DNA of 64,000 bases, taken from positions 145,654 to 209,653 of the forward strand of contig NZ_NJAJ01000001.1 in NCBI RefSeq assembly GCF_002632825.1, read 5' to 3'. Below are positions 19,234 to 30,096 of the stretch, piece by piece. The translations under genes and the position numbers were made by a program. Below the pieces are notes generated by a model. That model was given only the letters and a program-made list of their open reading frames with translations, was not told where the DNA came from and made no database searches. Position 1 is the stretch's first letter, and each line of letters begins with the position of its first letter. This DNA comes from Xenorhabdus stockiae (lineage in GTDB: Bacteria; Pseudomonadota; Gammaproteobacteria; Enterobacterales; Enterobacteriaceae).

Positions 19234-19926
19234 TTATGGCGTGTAATTTTTAATTTGCCCCTGTAAGCCGGTTAATTCTCTCAGTTCAGGCAAAATAGAC
19301 CCCAAAGCCTGTTTTGATGCATTCGGCCCGACATAAATACGGGTTAACTGGCCTTGTACTGCTGAAGAAGGAACCGTATAGACCTGATGCCCTGAAAGAC
19401 GTAGCCTAGCCACAATTTCATTCACTTTATCCGCATTTTTTAATGCCCCAAGCTGCACAACATAAGCAACGGCCTGCGGTGCCTGTTCAGCAGCACGGGG
19501 TTTCACTTCCGGCTGGCTTTCAGTGCGATTCTCTACCTTAACCTGCGGTTTGGTTTCTGTTTTAGGAACAACAGAAAGATCAGGTTTTACCTGTTCTCCG
19601 GTGTCTCTTGCCGTTGCTGCCGGTGGCTCAGATACTGATTCCGGGGCTGAAGAGTCGAAAAATGTATCCGTATCTTGCTGCGGCTCCTGAACTTGTGTCT
19701 GCATCGCCTCTGCAGCCCCTTCCGGAGGTGCAGACGGCATACTTTGTGTCAGTGGCGGAATCGAATCAATATTCTCTTCATCACCCGGCTTAGGCACTAA
19801 TGGTATAGAAGCGAATTTTTCCTCATTGTATTTCTTATCGCCGTCCAGCAGCATCGGCAGCACGATGACACTCAGTGCCACAAGAACGATGGTTCCGACT
19901 AAGCGATTTTGAAATTTACTTGCCAC
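19234..19926 (-). CDS. dedD: Cell-division SPOR-domain protein DedD
   Basis: This 230-residue protein has a short cytoplasmic N-terminus, one membrane segment (about 10-28, LVGTIVLVALSVIVLPMLL), a long Pro/Glu/Thr-rich periplasmic linker, and a C-terminal SPOR domain (about 150-230; AYVVQLGALKNADKVNEIV). SPOR domains bind glycan strands stripped of stem peptides at the division septum. The start overlaps the end of folC by eleven bases, indicating one transcript. Confidence 0.94.
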   Translation of the reverse strand: MASKFQNRLVGTIVLVALSVIVLPMLLDGDKKYNEEKFASIPLVPKPGDEENIDSIPPLTQSMPSAPPEGAAEAMQTQVQEPQQDTDTFFDSSAPESVSEPPAATARDTGEQVKPDLSVVPKTETKPQVKVENRTESQPEVKPRAAEQAPQAVAYVVQLGALKNADKVNEIVARLRLSGHQVYTVPSSAVQGQLTRIYVGPNASKQALGSILPELRELTGLQGQIKNYTP

Positions 19927-21214
19927 GTCCCTTCATCTCCTCCAATGACTCCATAACATGAGCGACCGTATGGAAAGAACCACAGACCACGATAATATCC
20001 TGCTCTGATGCCTCTTCTATAGCCTGATGCCATGCCTGTTCAACGTCCGGGAATATCCGGGCATCAGGTAGGTGTTCAGCCAGCACAGCCGCTTCTGCAC
20101 CACGAAATTCATGTAGTGATGCACAATACCATTCGTCAATTTGCCCGCTAAGACAGGCCAGCGTTCCCGCGATATCTTTATCCTGCAACATGCCGACAAC
20201 ACCCCGTACCTTACTGCCCGGTAAACGGGATAACTCCGCCAGTTTTTGTGCCAGATATCCGGCTGCATGGGGATTATGCGCCACATCCAGAATGATACGC
20301 AGCTTTTCTCCTATGATTTGAAAACGCCCCGGTAACTGGGCACGCTTCAAGCCATCATGAATAGCCTGTTCATTAATCACCTGACTGACTTTATCATTCT
20401 GCTGTAACAGACAATGAATGACGCCCAGTGCAGTTGCAGCATTAGCTAATGGCAGGTTAGGGAGCGGCAACGAGTTAAATTGTCGATCGACTGTGCGCCA
20501 GTGCCAGCTTGCTTTTTCTTGGGCAAAATCCCAGTCTTTACCTCGGCAGAATAATTTTGCTCCCAGTTCATCGGCAACATCAGCAATGGAATGAGGCATA
20601 TCCGGCTCGCCAACGACAGCAAAGTGCCCATGACGGAAAATACCCGCTTTTTCGCGCCCGATATGTTCACGATCCGCGCCAAGCCAATCCGTATGATCCA
20701 GTGCAATGCTGGTAACAGCGGCAATATCTGCATCGACAATATTAGTGGCATCCAGACGACCACCCAGCCCTACTTCGAGGATCACAACGTCAAGATCAGC
20801 TTCTTTGAAGAGCTGCAATGCCGCCAGTGTTCCATATTCAAAATAGGTTAAGGAGATATCACCACGCTGAGATTCAATACCGGCAAATACACGGCAAAAA
20901 TCCTGCTCTGTCGGTTCATTACCCTGAATACGTACCCGCTCGGTATAGCGCACCAGATGCGGGGAGCTGTAAACGCCGACTTTCAGGCCCGCAGCCAGAA
21001 AAATAGATTCAAGGGTATGACAGGTTGTGCCCTTACCATTGGTACCGGATACTGTAATGACTTTAGGGGCCGGATGTAATAAATCCAGTTTATCGGCAAG
21101 CGTACCGATACGCTCAAGCCCCATATCAATCGCTTTCGAGTGCAGGTTTCCAAGGTAGGAAAGCCACATCGTCAGTGACGATGTGGCTTGAGGAATTTGT
21201 AAAGTATCAGACAT
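19916..21214 (-). CDS. folC: Dihydrofolate synthase / folylpolyglutamate synthase FolC
   Basis: FolC is a 432-residue Mur-ligase-family enzyme that adds glutamate to dihydropteroate and to folates. It shows the P-loop [17 protein letters not shown], the ALDHTDWLG metal-binding segment, and [12 protein letters not shown] in the C-terminal domain. The gene starts eight bases inside the accD end and runs into dedD, so the three genes form an operon. A perfect 13-pair hairpin lies within its first codons (21161-21189), which is odd. Confidence 0.96.
   Translation of the reverse strand: MSDTLQIPQATSSLTMWLSYLGNLHSKAIDMGLERIGTLADKLDLLHPAPKVITVSGTNGKGTTCHTLESIFLAAGLKVGVYSSPHLVRYTERVRIQGNEPTEQDFCRVFAGIESQRGDISLTYFEYGTLAALQLFKEADLDVVILEVGLGGRLDATNIVDADIAAVTSIALDHTDWLGADREHIGREKAGIFRHGHFAVVGEPDMPHSIADVADELGAKLFCRGKDWDFAQEKASWHWRTVDRQFNSLPLPNLPLANAATALGVIHCLLQQNDKVSQVINEQAIHDGLKRAQLPGRFQIIGEKLRIILDVAHNPHAAGYLAQKLAELSRLPGSKVRGVVGMLQDKDIAGTLACLSGQIDEWYCASLHEFRGAEAAVLAEHLPDARIFPDVEQAWHQAIEEASEQDIIVVCGSFHTVAHVMESLEEMKGRGK
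21161..21189 (-). other. Perfect hairpin inside the 5' end of folC
   Basis: AAGCCACATCGTC (21161-21173) and GACGATGTGGCTT (21177-21189) are exact complements with a three-base loop, inside folC codons 9-18. A 13-pair stem with so small a loop is unlikely to be neutral in coding sequence. It could slow ribosomes, stop transcription or fix the accD to folC ratio. That role is inference. Confidence 0.6.
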
Positions 21215-22151
21215 CTTCTTTATTAGGGTTGATGTTTATGTCAACTTCGACGTCAGCAGGTTCGGCAACAATTTCTGTTACTTCTTTTTTCGCGTCGGGA
21301 TGTGGCTGATTAGTCAGCATGGCAAGCATACTGGCAATTCTTTCTCTCATTTCCGGACGGCGCATGATCATATCAATCGCACCTTTTTCCAACAGGAATT
21401 CACTGCGCTGGAAACCTTCCGGTAATTTCTCACGTACGGTCTGCTCGATAACCCGTGGGCCAGCAAAACCGATCAATGCCTTAGGCTCCGCAATATTGAT
21501 GTCACCCAGCATACCCATACTTGCAGTCACACCACCAAACGTCGGGTTAGTCAGAACACAAATATAAGGTAAGCCACGATCCTGCATTTTCGCTAATGCA
21601 GCACTGGTTTTTGCCATCTGCATCAGTGACATCAGTGATTCCTGCATACGTGCTCCACCGCTGGAGACAAAACAGATAAACGGGCAGTTATCTTCCAGTG
21701 CCTGTTCAACGCCACGCACAAAACGAGCGCCGACAACCGAACCCATTGAACCGCCCATAAAGTTAAACTCAGATGCGCCCGCTACAACCGGCATATCATG
21801 TAACAAGCCTTTCATAACGACTAGGGCATCTTTTTCCTGAGTCTGCTTCTGAGCTGCTGCCAGGCGATCTTTATATTTTTTGATATCGCGGAATTTCAGG
21901 ATATCTTTAGGCTCTAATTCGCTGCCTAACTCTGTTGTACTTCCCTCATCCAAAAATGACTGCAAACGCTGACGGGCAGAAATTTTCATATGGTGGTCAC
22001 ATCTTGGACACACTTCGAGGTTACGCTCTAATTCAGCGCGATAAAGCACCTGACTGCAACTGTCGCATTTAGTCCAAACTCCTTCAGGGATATTTGCCTT
22101 GCGAGTTTGCATGATTTTGCTTTTGTTTAGAATCTTTTCAATCCAGCTCAT
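21207..22151 (-). CDS. accD: Acetyl-CoA carboxylase carboxyltransferase subunit beta
   Basis: AccD forms with AccA the carboxyltransferase that makes malonyl-CoA for fatty acid synthesis. The 314-residue protein has the N-terminal four-cysteine zinc finger ([16 protein letters not shown]) and the carboxyltransferase core with [15 protein letters not shown] and [15 protein letters not shown]. The C-terminal tail is acidic and slightly longer than in E. coli (304). It overlaps folC. Malonyl-CoA is also the extender used by the PfaA-type synthase in this window. Confidence 0.97.
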   Translation of the reverse strand: MSWIEKILNKSKIMQTRKANIPEGVWTKCDSCSQVLYRAELERNLEVCPRCDHHMKISARQRLQSFLDEGSTTELGSELEPKDILKFRDIKKYKDRLAAAQKQTQEKDALVVMKGLLHDMPVVAGASEFNFMGGSMGSVVGARFVRGVEQALEDNCPFICFVSSGGARMQESLMSLMQMAKTSAALAKMQDRGLPYICVLTNPTFGGVTASMGMLGDINIAEPKALIGFAGPRVIEQTVREKLPEGFQRSEFLLEKGAIDMIMRRPEMRERIASMLAMLTNQPHPDAKKEVTEIVAEPADVEVDININPNKEDV

Positions 22152-22308
22152 TAATGAACCTTTCCGTCTGATTCTGGCCTATAACGTGGGCTGCATTTCC
22201 TCGGTATAAGCCAGCTTTTGTTTTACGTGCCATTAAACCACAATGCTATAACAGAGTGGATAAAAAACTGCTCAAACCTGTTTGTCGCTATCTATCATTT
22301 AGTGACAT

Positions 22309-22998
22309 CTAATTATTATCTGCCGCTTTTTTAGATGTCGCCCGGCGATGACGCCAGATTTCAATCACACCCGGCAGAATAGAAATAAATATGATTGCAA
22401 CAATCAATAATTTCAGATTCTGTTGGATAATCGGCATGTCACCGAATAAATAACCGGCATAAGTGAACAATAATACCCATATCAATGCCCCAATAACATT
22501 ATATGCAGCAAAATGTCGGTAAGACATTTTTCCCATCCCGGCAACGAATGGAGCAAATGTTCGGATGATTGGCACAAACCGCGCCAGAATTATCGCTTTT
22601 CCGCCATGTTTCTCATAAAACTGATGAGTTTTATCCAGATAGCTGCGACGGAAAATCCGGGAATTTGGATTATTGAACAGTTTCTCACCGAAGACACGAC
22701 CAATAGTATAGTTTATAGCATCCCCGATAATTGCCGCGGCAATTATCAATGCAGCCATAATATGTACGTTAAGATCGTTAGAATCCAATGCCGACAGCGC
22801 TCCTGCTACAAATAACAGTGAGTCTCCCGGCAGGAACGGTGTAACCACCAGCCCCGTTTCACAAAATACGATTAAAAATAAGATCCCATATACCCAGTCA
22901 CCATAATTGGCAACTAATTCAGCCAAGTGGGCATCAATATGTAAAATAAAATCAACAATGAACTTCGCGAAATCAATAAAATGAGTAAAAAACTCCAT
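22309..22998 (-). CDS. dedA: DedA-family inner-membrane protein
   Basis: This 229-residue member of the DedA/VTT superfamily is involved in lipid-carrier or lipid flipping and envelope stress tolerance. Signatures are the [19 protein letters not shown] re-entrant segment and the conserved [18 protein letters not shown], with several hydrophobic spans. The start at 22998 (MEFFTHF) has AGGA six bases upstream; the 7-codon longer form from 23019 is possible. It lies between truA and accD as in E. coli. Confidence 0.93.
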   Translation of the reverse strand: MEFFTHFIDFAKFIVDFILHIDAHLAELVANYGDWVYGILFLIVFCETGLVVTPFLPGDSLLFVAGALSALDSNDLNVHIMAALIIAAAIIGDAINYTIGRVFGEKLFNNPNSRIFRRSYLDKTHQFYEKHGGKAIILARFVPIIRTFAPFVAGMGKMSYRHFAAYNVIGALIWVLLFTYAGYLFGDMPIIQQNLKLLIVAIIFISILPGVIEIWRHRRATSKKAADNN

Positions 22999-23073
22999 AA
23001 TATTCCTCGTAGTATTCAAACATCCCTGCCGTCATTCGAAAAAATCAGCATTTATCAGTCAAAAACCAGTTCA

Positions 23074-23919
23074 TCAGTCATAAACTAACTCATCAGCCAA
23101 AAACAAAGGCCCCATCACCGGCTCAGGCAACCCAAAATGAGCAGGATAATCCACCGCAACTAAATATAGCCCTTCAGCTTTAGCAGTTGCTGCTGCTTTT
23201 GTCCGATCTTTCAGTGCTAACAGCTCAGCCATCCATTGTACGCCCTGATTGCCACAGCCAATTTCAAGCAAGCTGCCGACAATATTACGTACCATATGAT
23301 GGACAAACGCATTCGCCTTGATATCCACGACAACATAATGCCCGTGACGACTGACATTAATGTGCATCAGATTGCGCCAAGGCGAATTGGACTGGCACTG
23401 CACTGCCCTGAAAGACGTAAAATCATTCTCTCCTAACAGACATTGTGCTGCTTCATGCATCTTTCTCTCATCCAACGGATAATGAAAATGCGTGACTCCT
23501 TTCGCCAATACCGCAGGACGGTAACGATGGTTAAAGATAACGTACCGATACCGGCGTGCTGTTGCGCTGAAACGGGCATGAAACTCATCATCTACCGCTT
23601 TCACCCAACGCACCGCGATATCCGCAGGTAAATGGGTATTAACGCCCATTGTCCATGCAGCATCTTTACGCTGTGCCGAAGTTTCAAAATGCACAACCTG
23701 CCCCGTTGCATGGACACCCGCATCCGTTCTGCCTGCACAGAAAACAGCAATTGGCTCATTTGCAACTTTTGACAGCGCTTTTTCCAGACATGCCTGAACA
23801 CTTCTGACTTCCTGCTGACGCTGCCAGCCATAATAGCGGCTGCCGTCGTATTCAATCCCCAGTGCAATTTTCACTTTTTTTGCTTCTGGCACAGACTGAT
23901 TCAGTTCTGTATCAGACAT
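23074..23919 (-). CDS. truA: tRNA pseudouridine(38-40) synthase TruA
   Basis: TruA isomerises uridines 38-40 of the tRNA anticodon stem. The 281-residue protein has [18 protein letters not shown] and the catalytic aspartate in [11 protein letters not shown], then [15 protein letters not shown] and [17 protein letters not shown]. It aligns through the E. coli protein (270) and has a slightly longer tail. Its ATG shares the A of the usg stop (TGATG), a translational-coupling arrangement. Confidence 0.97.
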   Translation of the reverse strand: MSDTELNQSVPEAKKVKIALGIEYDGSRYYGWQRQQEVRSVQACLEKALSKVANEPIAVFCAGRTDAGVHATGQVVHFETSAQRKDAAWTMGVNTHLPADIAVRWVKAVDDEFHARFSATARRYRYVIFNHRYRPAVLAKGVTHFHYPLDERKMHEAAQCLLGENDFTSFRAVQCQSNSPWRNLMHINVSRHGHYVVVDIKANAFVHHMVRNIVGSLLEIGCGNQGVQWMAELLALKDRTKAAATAKAEGLYLVAVDYPAHFGLPEPVMGPLFLADELVYD

Positions 23920-24929
23920 CAGTAAAATTGCTCCTGCATCAGTTTTTCTGCGATTTCAACCGCCATCAATGCACCACCGAAGCGGATGTTATCGGCAACA
24001 GACCAGAACTGTAACATCTCCGGCATTCCGTAATCATTCCGCAGACAACCGATACTCAGCCCATCAGCACCTGATGCATCAGTGACCTGAGTCGGGTAAT
24101 CACCCTCTTCTGAGACCTGAATTTCTTCAAGACGTTCAAATTCGTCACGCGCTTCTTCTACGCCAACCGGACGCAGTGTTTCTACACTGACCATCTGGGC
24201 AATACCGTAGAAAACAGAAGACTGAACACAGCTGACTGAAACAGGTAAACCTTCATCCTGTAATATTCTGCGAACCTGATCGACAATCCGACGCTCTTCA
24301 CGCACTGTTCCTTCCACATCAGGCAGCAAAGGCAGTAAGTTGAATGCCAATTGTTTATTGAAACGCCCTTCATCTGGTGGAATACCATTCAATAAACGGG
24401 CACTTTGCCCCGCCAATTCGTCAATAGCGGCTTTACCATGAACAGAAACCGGCAGGATATTGGTCAGCTGTAAACGCGCGATACCCGCAGTATCAATTAA
24501 AGGTTTGATAGCCGTTAACACCTGACTGGTTGCACTATCTGCAACCGCAACAATATTACGGTTACGATACTCAGCCAGCGCATGCGGGTTTACTGTCGGC
24601 ACAACCAATGGAACATCCGGTTCAGCGGCAAACAACCCGCTGCTATCAATCACCAGACAGCCCGCTTCTGTTGCCTGTGCAATATGTTGTGCTGTGACTT
24701 CCATACCCACAGCAAAAAATGCTAGCTGTACCTGTGACCAGTCAAATTCGGCAACATCGCGAACAGTAACGTTCTTACCGTTAAACCGCTTAATGCTACC
24801 GGCACTTTGTTCACTGGCAAGAAGATGCAGTTCACCAACCGGAAACTGGCGCTCCTGTAATAACGCCAATATCGCCTCACCTACTGCGCCCGTTGCACCC
24901 AACAGCGCAATATTCCAACCTTCTGACAT
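23919..24929 (-). CDS. usg: Aspartate-semialdehyde-dehydrogenase-like protein Usg
   Basis: This 336-residue paralogue of aspartate-semialdehyde dehydrogenase has the Rossmann motif [13 protein letters not shown] and [20 protein letters not shown]. The cysteine nucleophile of true enzymes is missing: the matching region reads [13 protein letters not shown]. It is therefore unlikely to have the dehydrogenase activity and its role is unknown, as for E. coli Usg. The start at 24929 (MSEGWN) has GGAGAG upstream; a start five codons earlier would place the ribosome site inside the gene. It is followed by truA. Confidence 0.93.
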   Translation of the reverse strand: MSEGWNIALLGATGAVGEAILALLQERQFPVGELHLLASEQSAGSIKRFNGKNVTVRDVAEFDWSQVQLAFFAVGMEVTAQHIAQATEAGCLVIDSSGLFAAEPDVPLVVPTVNPHALAEYRNRNIVAVADSATSQVLTAIKPLIDTAGIARLQLTNILPVSVHGKAAIDELAGQSARLLNGIPPDEGRFNKQLAFNLLPLLPDVEGTVREERRIVDQVRRILQDEGLPVSVSCVQSSVFYGIAQMVSVETLRPVGVEEARDEFERLEEIQVSEEGDYPTQVTDASGADGLSIGCLRNDYGMPEMLQFWSVADNIRFGGALMAVEIAEKLMQEQFY

Positions 24930-25042
24930 GTTGGTTCTCTCCACTTCTCTTTTATTTTGCTGGCAGGCAGAGAATTCTGCCTGTTGTTAACTCAATACAG
25001 TTAATTCAATACGGTTAATTGAATTCCGCTAATCAAATGTTT

Positions 25043-26170
25043 TTAAATGACTTTAGCGTCAAATCCAATCTGGGATAGTAATTGAGCACTGCTTTCAGAA
25101 TCACAATGCACTGTCAGGGAAGACCACTCACGGCGTTCCGGATAATTTTTCCGCAGCTGGTCAAAAGCACCGTTCTGCCCGGCTACCTGACGCAATGGTG
25201 CATCATCACGGCGCACATCATACACTAAATGCATCAGACGCTTCAGGATGCTTTGTGTCACTTCACCACGAACAGTGATATGGCTGAAATCAGACTCAGG
25301 CAGTAAGTCAGACAATGCGGTTTTTTGTGGCTTCCCTAAAAATTCACAATACGCTTCAAAAACCTGAGTTGTACCACGCGCCTTGCCTTCCAGAGTGTAT
25401 CCCGCAATATGAGGTGTACCGATATCCACCCGCTCCAGCAAAGGTAATGAAAGGTTAGGTTCTGGTTCCCAGACATCAAGTACGACGCGCAATTTTTTTC
25501 CGTTTTGTAAAGCTGATAACAGTGCCTGATTATCAACCACTTCGCCACGGCTGGCATTAATTAAGATGCGATTATCCGGCAAGGCAGAAAGCAGTTCTGC
25601 ATCGGCCAGATGATAAGTCTGATAAGGGCCTGATGTATTGAGCGGGGTATGGAATGTCAGAATATCTGCCTCTTTGACCAGTTTTTCCAAAGGCCAGAAT
25701 TCACCTTCATCTCCCCGATCTGCCCGTGGCGGGTCGCACAACAGGGTTTTCACGCCCAGAGCGGCCAGTCGTGCTGCCAGACGCCCCCCGACATTACCAA
25801 CACCGACAATACCGACAGTTTTATCTTTCAGCTGAAATTGATCCTGCTCTGCCAATATCATCAGCGCGGAGAAAACATACTCAACGACAGCAATTGCGTT
25901 ACATCCGGGGGCAGCAGAAAAGCCGATCCCCGCCTGCTCTAACCACGGCTGATCAACATGATCCATGCCCGCAGTCGCTGTACCGACAAATTTTACAGCA
26001 CTGCCTTTTAACAGGGACTCACTAACTTTAGTGACAGAACGCACCATAAAGGCATCTGCATGTTCCAAAACACCCTCAGGCACAGGGCGCCCCGGAATTG
26101 CCTGAACTTCTCCTAATTGTTTAAAGAGTTGTTCAGCATAAGGCATATTTTCATCGACTAAAATTTTCAC
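25043..26170 (-). CDS. pdxB: Erythronate-4-phosphate dehydrogenase PdxB
   Basis: PdxB oxidises 4-phosphoerythronate in the DXP-dependent pyridoxal phosphate pathway. The 375-residue protein belongs to the D-isomer-specific 2-hydroxyacid dehydrogenases. It shows the NAD-binding [16 protein letters not shown], the [14 protein letters not shown] loop, a [17 protein letters not shown] segment with the catalytic histidine, and the PdxB-specific C-terminal dimerisation domain. Length is near E. coli (378). In E. coli usg follows it in the same way. Confidence 0.96.
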   Translation of the reverse strand: MKILVDENMPYAEQLFKQLGEVQAIPGRPVPEGVLEHADAFMVRSVTKVSESLLKGSAVKFVGTATAGMDHVDQPWLEQAGIGFSAAPGCNAIAVVEYVFSALMILAEQDQFQLKDKTVGIVGVGNVGGRLAARLAALGVKTLLCDPPRADRGDEGEFWPLEKLVKEADILTFHTPLNTSGPYQTYHLADAELLSALPDNRILINASRGEVVDNQALLSALQNGKKLRVVLDVWEPEPNLSLPLLERVDIGTPHIAGYTLEGKARGTTQVFEAYCEFLGKPQKTALSDLLPESDFSHITVRGEVTQSILKRLMHLVYDVRRDDAPLRQVAGQNGAFDQLRKNYPERREWSSLTVHCDSESSAQLLSQIGFDAKVI

Positions 26171-26315
26171 TTTTCTTATCCAACGACTTAAGTGGGCGTG
26201 ATCCGCTATTCTGCCATTTAATCGACGTAATGACTAATCTCCCTTTCTCTTTCTGATTGGCTCTTTATTAGAAATTTCCGCAGCCTCATGCACTCTGATT
26301 GGTGTTAATTTCAAC

Positions 26316-27077
26316 TCACCCTTTCCTGAAACGCTCTGGTGTTGTTCCGGCAATTTGTTGAAACATGGCAATAAAAGCCGACGATGAGCTATAGCCAACA
26401 TCAAATGCAACTTCATGAACGCTTTTTCCCTGTCCCAGTAAAGAAATTGCATGCAGAAAACGCAGACGCTGTCGCCACTCACTAAAAGACATTCCTAACT
26501 CTTGCTGACAGCGACGTGATAAGGTTCTTTCCGAGGTATAACGTTTCTTTGCCCATTCTACCAATGGCGTGTTATCAGCGGGATTATGCTCTAGTGCCTG
26601 TAAAATCGGCGCGAGAAGTTTATCTTTTGATGAAGGCAGGTAAGTATTCTGGCTTGGTGAAAGTTCCAACTGATCGATAAGGATCTGTGCCAGACGCTGA
26701 TCTTTATTGGTCTGTGGCCGAATAACCTTACGGCTAAAGAAATCCTGCATAATGGCATTAAAAATAGAACTTAACCGGATAATACATGGATGAGAGGGCA
26801 AAGATTTGCTCAATTGCGGTGAAATATCGATTATCCAAAACCGCATTGTTTTCCGGTTATAACTCGAATGAACCCTATTTTTCGGGATCCAGATACAAAA
26901 CTCCGGTGGAGCCAGAAAACGTTGTCCTTCCACAGTCATCTCCATAACGCCGCAGACAACATAAATCAATTGCCCGAATGGGTGGGAATGCAACATAAAT
27001 TCAGTATCAGCATTCAGGGTTTCATCACGAAAAATGAGAGTGTTGGGCATATCCCAGTCCGGTAACTGAAACATCAT
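26316..27077 (-). CDS. AraC-family transcriptional regulator with cupin sensor
   Basis: This 253-residue regulator has an N-terminal cupin domain (about 15-100; FMLHSHPFGQLIYVVCGVMEM) and a C-terminal AraC double helix-turn-helix (about 160-250; RTLSRRCQQELGMSFSEWRQ, VAFDVGYSSSSAFIAMF). It is divergent from the EamA transporter at 27238, which suggests it controls that gene. Such cupin-AraC/EamA pairs are common in drug or metabolite export. The inducing signal cannot be read from the sequence. This and the next genes are absent at the E. coli pdxB-fabB interval. Confidence 0.88.
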   Translation of the reverse strand: MMFQLPDWDMPNTLIFRDETLNADTEFMLHSHPFGQLIYVVCGVMEMTVEGQRFLAPPEFCIWIPKNRVHSSYNRKTMRFWIIDISPQLSKSLPSHPCIIRLSSIFNAIMQDFFSRKVIRPQTNKDQRLAQILIDQLELSPSQNTYLPSSKDKLLAPILQALEHNPADNTPLVEWAKKRYTSERTLSRRCQQELGMSFSEWRQRLRFLHAISLLGQGKSVHEVAFDVGYSSSSAFIAMFQQIAGTTPERFRKG

Positions 27078-27237
27078 TTGGTTAACTCCCTTTCAAAAAA
27101 TTCATTTTTACTTCCAAAAACGGAGAAGAATTTATAAATTGTCCTGATTGCCTCATCAGTTGGCGGATTATCGATATATATAATAAATCGGTCACTGCTA
27201 CACTAAGTGCACGATGTTCTACACACAATTAAATTCA

Positions 27238-28146
27238 ATGAAAAATTTATTATTTCCCCTTATTGCTGTCCTGATTTGGTCAGCTAATGCGGTAGTCAGT
27301 AAATCCGCAGCAACCTCAATTGAACCCGGCGCTATCGCTTTCTATCGCTGGTTTGTCGCGTTTTTGATTTTGACGCCTTTTATTTTACTGCCGGTACTAA
27401 AACAGTGGAAAACAATCATCCCACACTGGTGGAAATTATTGATTCTGGGTTTTCTTGGTATGGTTCTTAATCAAAGCCTGATTTACTATGCCGCCCATAC
27501 TGTCAGTGCAACACTGATTGGGATCTTAACCTCATTAATTCCGTTGCTGACGATCATACTCAGTATATTTGTTCTACGGATCACACCGACCGTTGGAATT
27601 ATACTCGGAAGTGCTTTATCACTATTTGGGCTGATATGGCTAGTGGGTAAAGGTGAACCGTCTACTTTGCTGGAGAACGGATTAGGGATCGGAGACGTAA
27701 TGATGTTTATTGCATCAGCCGCTTACGCTCTGTACGGCGTCCTGACCAAACGTTGGGCAATTCCATTACCCAACTGGCAGGCACTTTATATACAGATCGG
27801 GTTTGGTGTGCTGTTACTTTCGCCCAACTTCATGATGACAGAAGATGTCCAGCTAACCAGTGATAATATCCCTCTTGTACTGTTTGCGGGTATTCCGGCT
27901 TCAATTATTGCACCTTATGTGTGGATACAGGGAGTTAGCCGACTGGGTGCAAATATGACATCGATATTTATGAATCTGGCTCCGGTCTTTACTGCCATTA
28001 TTGCGATTGTAGTGCTTCATGAGAAGATGTATAGCTACCACCTTATCGGAGGAGGTATTGTGTTAGCTGGTGTGATGATAGCTCAACAATTACGTACTCC
28101 AATTAACAGTTATAAAAAACAAACTGAAAAAAGTATCAAAAGTTAA
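27238..28146 (+). CDS. EamA (DMT) family transporter
   Basis: This protein of about 302 residues has ten hydrophobic segments arranged as two EamA repeats, with the N-terminal LFPLIAVLIWSANAVVSKSA and the second repeat from about residue 150. The superfamily exports metabolites, drugs or amino acids; the substrate is unknown. Two starts are possible (27214 and 27238), neither with a clear ribosome site. The second, MKNLLFPLIAV, begins where family members begin. It is divergent from the AraC regulator. Confidence 0.85.
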   Translation: MKNLLFPLIAVLIWSANAVVSKSAATSIEPGAIAFYRWFVAFLILTPFILLPVLKQWKTIIPHWWKLLILGFLGMVLNQSLIYYAAHTVSATLIGILTSLIPLLTIILSIFVLRITPTVGIILGSALSLFGLIWLVGKGEPSTLLENGLGIGDVMMFIASAAYALYGVLTKRWAIPLPNWQALYIQIGFGVLLLSPNFMMTEDVQLTSDNIPLVLFAGIPASIIAPYVWIQGVSRLGANMTSIFMNLAPVFTAIIAIVVLHEKMYSYHLIGGGIVLAGVMIAQQLRTPINSYKKQTEKSIKS

Positions 28147-28175
28147 TCATCAGCAATTTTAAATAACTTTATCAC

Positions 28176-28211
28176 CAGTTATCGCCCAACAGTACCATTG
28201 GGCGATAACTG
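28176..28211. terminator. Strong hairpin downstream of the EamA gene
   Basis: CAGTTATCGCCCAA (28176-28189) and TTGGGCGATAACTG (28198-28211) form a perfect 14-pair stem, 27 bases after the stop codon. No T-run follows on the plus strand, so it may terminate weakly, protect the 3' end or be a palindromic repeat. Confidence 0.55.
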
Positions 28212-28539
28212 CAAAAACAGATCGTAATAACTCTCCACCAAACTGAATCTATTTGCCATTCCCTGCATTTATTGTTCATAACTCACTTGTGAATTATTAA
28301 ATTGCAATCTATTGACTCTATAATCTATAAATTTATTTTTATTAATATCAAAACTATTTTTAGAAAACACATAAGTTAAATTTATTTATTGTTAATAAAA
28401 TATTAATAGTGGATTCTATTAAAGATACATTTAAAGAAGATTCCCTAATATAAAAACATAAGCTCAGATTTACTCTATTTCAGTTATACATAGCATTAAA
28501 CATTTCGGTGTATTTCAAAGTAAGTCAAATATGACATTA

Positions 28540-28555
28540 GGTGATTAATGTCACA
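28540..28555 (+). promoter_or_regulatory. CRP-like site upstream of tctC
   Basis: GGTGA-TTAATG-TCACA matches the CRP consensus TGTGA-N6-TCACA at nine of ten core positions. It lies 112 bases before the tctC ATG. cAMP-CRP control of a tricarboxylate uptake operon would be sensible; this is inference from the match. Confidence 0.5.
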
Positions 28556-28666
28556 TATAGGCATTTTTCACGGCTAATAAGAGGTTTCAGTTCTATAAAT
28601 AATAATGCACCGGAGATTTATTGCATTGTCATCATTACTGGACTGGTGCCATATGAGGAATAAAAA

Positions 28667-29641
28667 ATGAAAATATTAAAAACATTATTAGTGACTACTG
28701 GTTTACTTTTCAGTGTCAATACCTTTGCAGCCAGCGCCCCTGACAGAACTGAATGTATCGCTCCAGCCAAACCCGGTGGCGGGTTTGACTTAACCTGTAA
28801 ATTAGCTCAAGTCTCATTATTAGAAACTAAAGCCATTAATTCTCCTATGCGGGTCACATTTATGCCCGGTGGAGTCGGTGCTGTTGCCTACAATGCTATT
28901 GTTGCCCAGCGGCCTGCTGAGCCGGGGACGATTGTCGCCTTTTCCGGTGGTTCGCTACTAAATCTTGCTCAGGGAAAATTCGGGCGCTACAACGTGAATG
29001 ATGTGCGCTGGCTGGCGGGTGTTGGTACTGATTACGGTATGATTGCCGTTCGTCAGGACTCTCCTTATAAGACTTTAAAAGATCTCATCAATGTATTTCA
29101 GAGCAATCCCGCCAATATTGTATTTGGTGCCGGTGCCTCCATCGGCGGTCAGGATTGGATGAAAACTGCATTACTAGCCAAAGAAGCTGGTATTGATCCA
29201 CACAAAATGCGTTATGTCGCCTTTGAAGGTGGTGGAGAAGCGCTTACGGCCCTGCTGGGTAACCATATTCAGGTTTTTTCCGGCGATATCAGCGAAGCGC
29301 TACCTTACCTGACAAGTGATAAGATTCGTGTTCTTGCTGTCTATGCAGACAAAAGACTTGATGGCGTTCTGGCTGATATCCCGACAGCTAAAGAACAGGG
29401 TTACGACATTGTATGGCCGGTGATCCGGGGTTTTTACATGGAACCGAAAGTTTCTGATGAACAATATCAATGGTGGGTTGACACGTTCAACAAACTGCAA
29501 CAAACAGACGAATTTAAAAAACAGCGTGAGCTGCGAGGTCTGTTTGAATTCAATATGACAGGCAAAGAGCTGGATGATTATGTGAGAAAACAGGTTACTC
29601 AGTACCATGAAATGGCTAAATCTTTTGGTTTAGCAAAATAA
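28667..29641 (+). CDS. tctC: Tripartite tricarboxylate transporter, periplasmic binding protein
   Basis: This 324-residue protein has a signal peptide (MKILKTLLVTTGLLFSVNTF, cleaved near AFA-AS) and the TctC/Bug-family binding fold. Features seen are the CIAPAKPGGGFDLTC ligand loop, MRVTFMPGGVGAVAYN, and VFGAGASIGGQDWM. It delivers citrate or a related tri/dicarboxylate to the membrane parts. TctB and TctA follow at once. No TctDE sensor pair is in the window. Confidence 0.93.
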   Translation: MKILKTLLVTTGLLFSVNTFAASAPDRTECIAPAKPGGGFDLTCKLAQVSLLETKAINSPMRVTFMPGGVGAVAYNAIVAQRPAEPGTIVAFSGGSLLNLAQGKFGRYNVNDVRWLAGVGTDYGMIAVRQDSPYKTLKDLINVFQSNPANIVFGAGASIGGQDWMKTALLAKEAGIDPHKMRYVAFEGGGEALTALLGNHIQVFSGDISEALPYLTSDKIRVLAVYADKRLDGVLADIPTAKEQGYDIVWPVIRGFYMEPKVSDEQYQWWVDTFNKLQQTDEFKKQRELRGLFEFNMTGKELDDYVRKQVTQYHEMAKSFGLAK

Positions 29642-29654
29642 GAAGGACTGAATT

Positions 29655-30086
29655 ATGAGTGATCGTATTTTTGCCGTCATCTGGTTAGCGCTATGCGGAA
29701 TAGGGCTAGTCATTGGGTGGGGTATCCATAGTGAATACAGTTATGAACCACTAGGCCCGCGCCCTTTCCCGATTGCTATTATTTCGTTAATGGCACTGTG
29801 CGCACTGCTGCTACTATTCAGAAAACCTGAAATAGTTAACTGGCCTGCTCCACAAACATTACTCCGTTTATTATTGCTGATTACCTCACTGATCTTTTAT
29901 GCCGGAACGTTTGAGTGGTTAGGCTTCCCTCTGGCAACAACATTATTGACTGTCAGTATCGCATTGCTATTTAACGCCACGCTTCCCGCGGCAATTGTTT
30001 CTGGCTTGATCTTAGGCACCTCTCTCTTTTTTATCTTTGATCGCCTGTTAGATGTCACTCTGCCAATTGGTAGCCTGTTCAGGTAA
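29655..30086 (+). CDS. tctB: Tripartite tricarboxylate transporter, small membrane subunit
   Basis: This 143-residue subunit has four hydrophobic segments, the TctB pattern. The first is AVIWLALCGIGLVIGWGI, followed by the conserved EPLGPRPFPIAI. It is a partner of TctA in the inner membrane. It begins 13 bases after tctC and ends 10 bases before tctA. Confidence 0.92.
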   Translation: MSDRIFAVIWLALCGIGLVIGWGIHSEYSYEPLGPRPFPIAIISLMALCALLLLFRKPEIVNWPAPQTLLRLLLLITSLIFYAGTFEWLGFPLATTLLTVSIALLFNATLPAAIVSGLILGTSLFFIFDRLLDVTLPIGSLFR

Positions 30087-30096
30087 GGAGATCAAA

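Larger units (their letters stand above)
28147..28666. other. AT-rich intergenic region before tctC
   Basis: This 520-base gap holds a strong palindrome near the end of the EamA gene and a CRP-like site upstream of tctC (both listed). The centre is very AT-rich and shows no gene. Confidence 0.5.
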
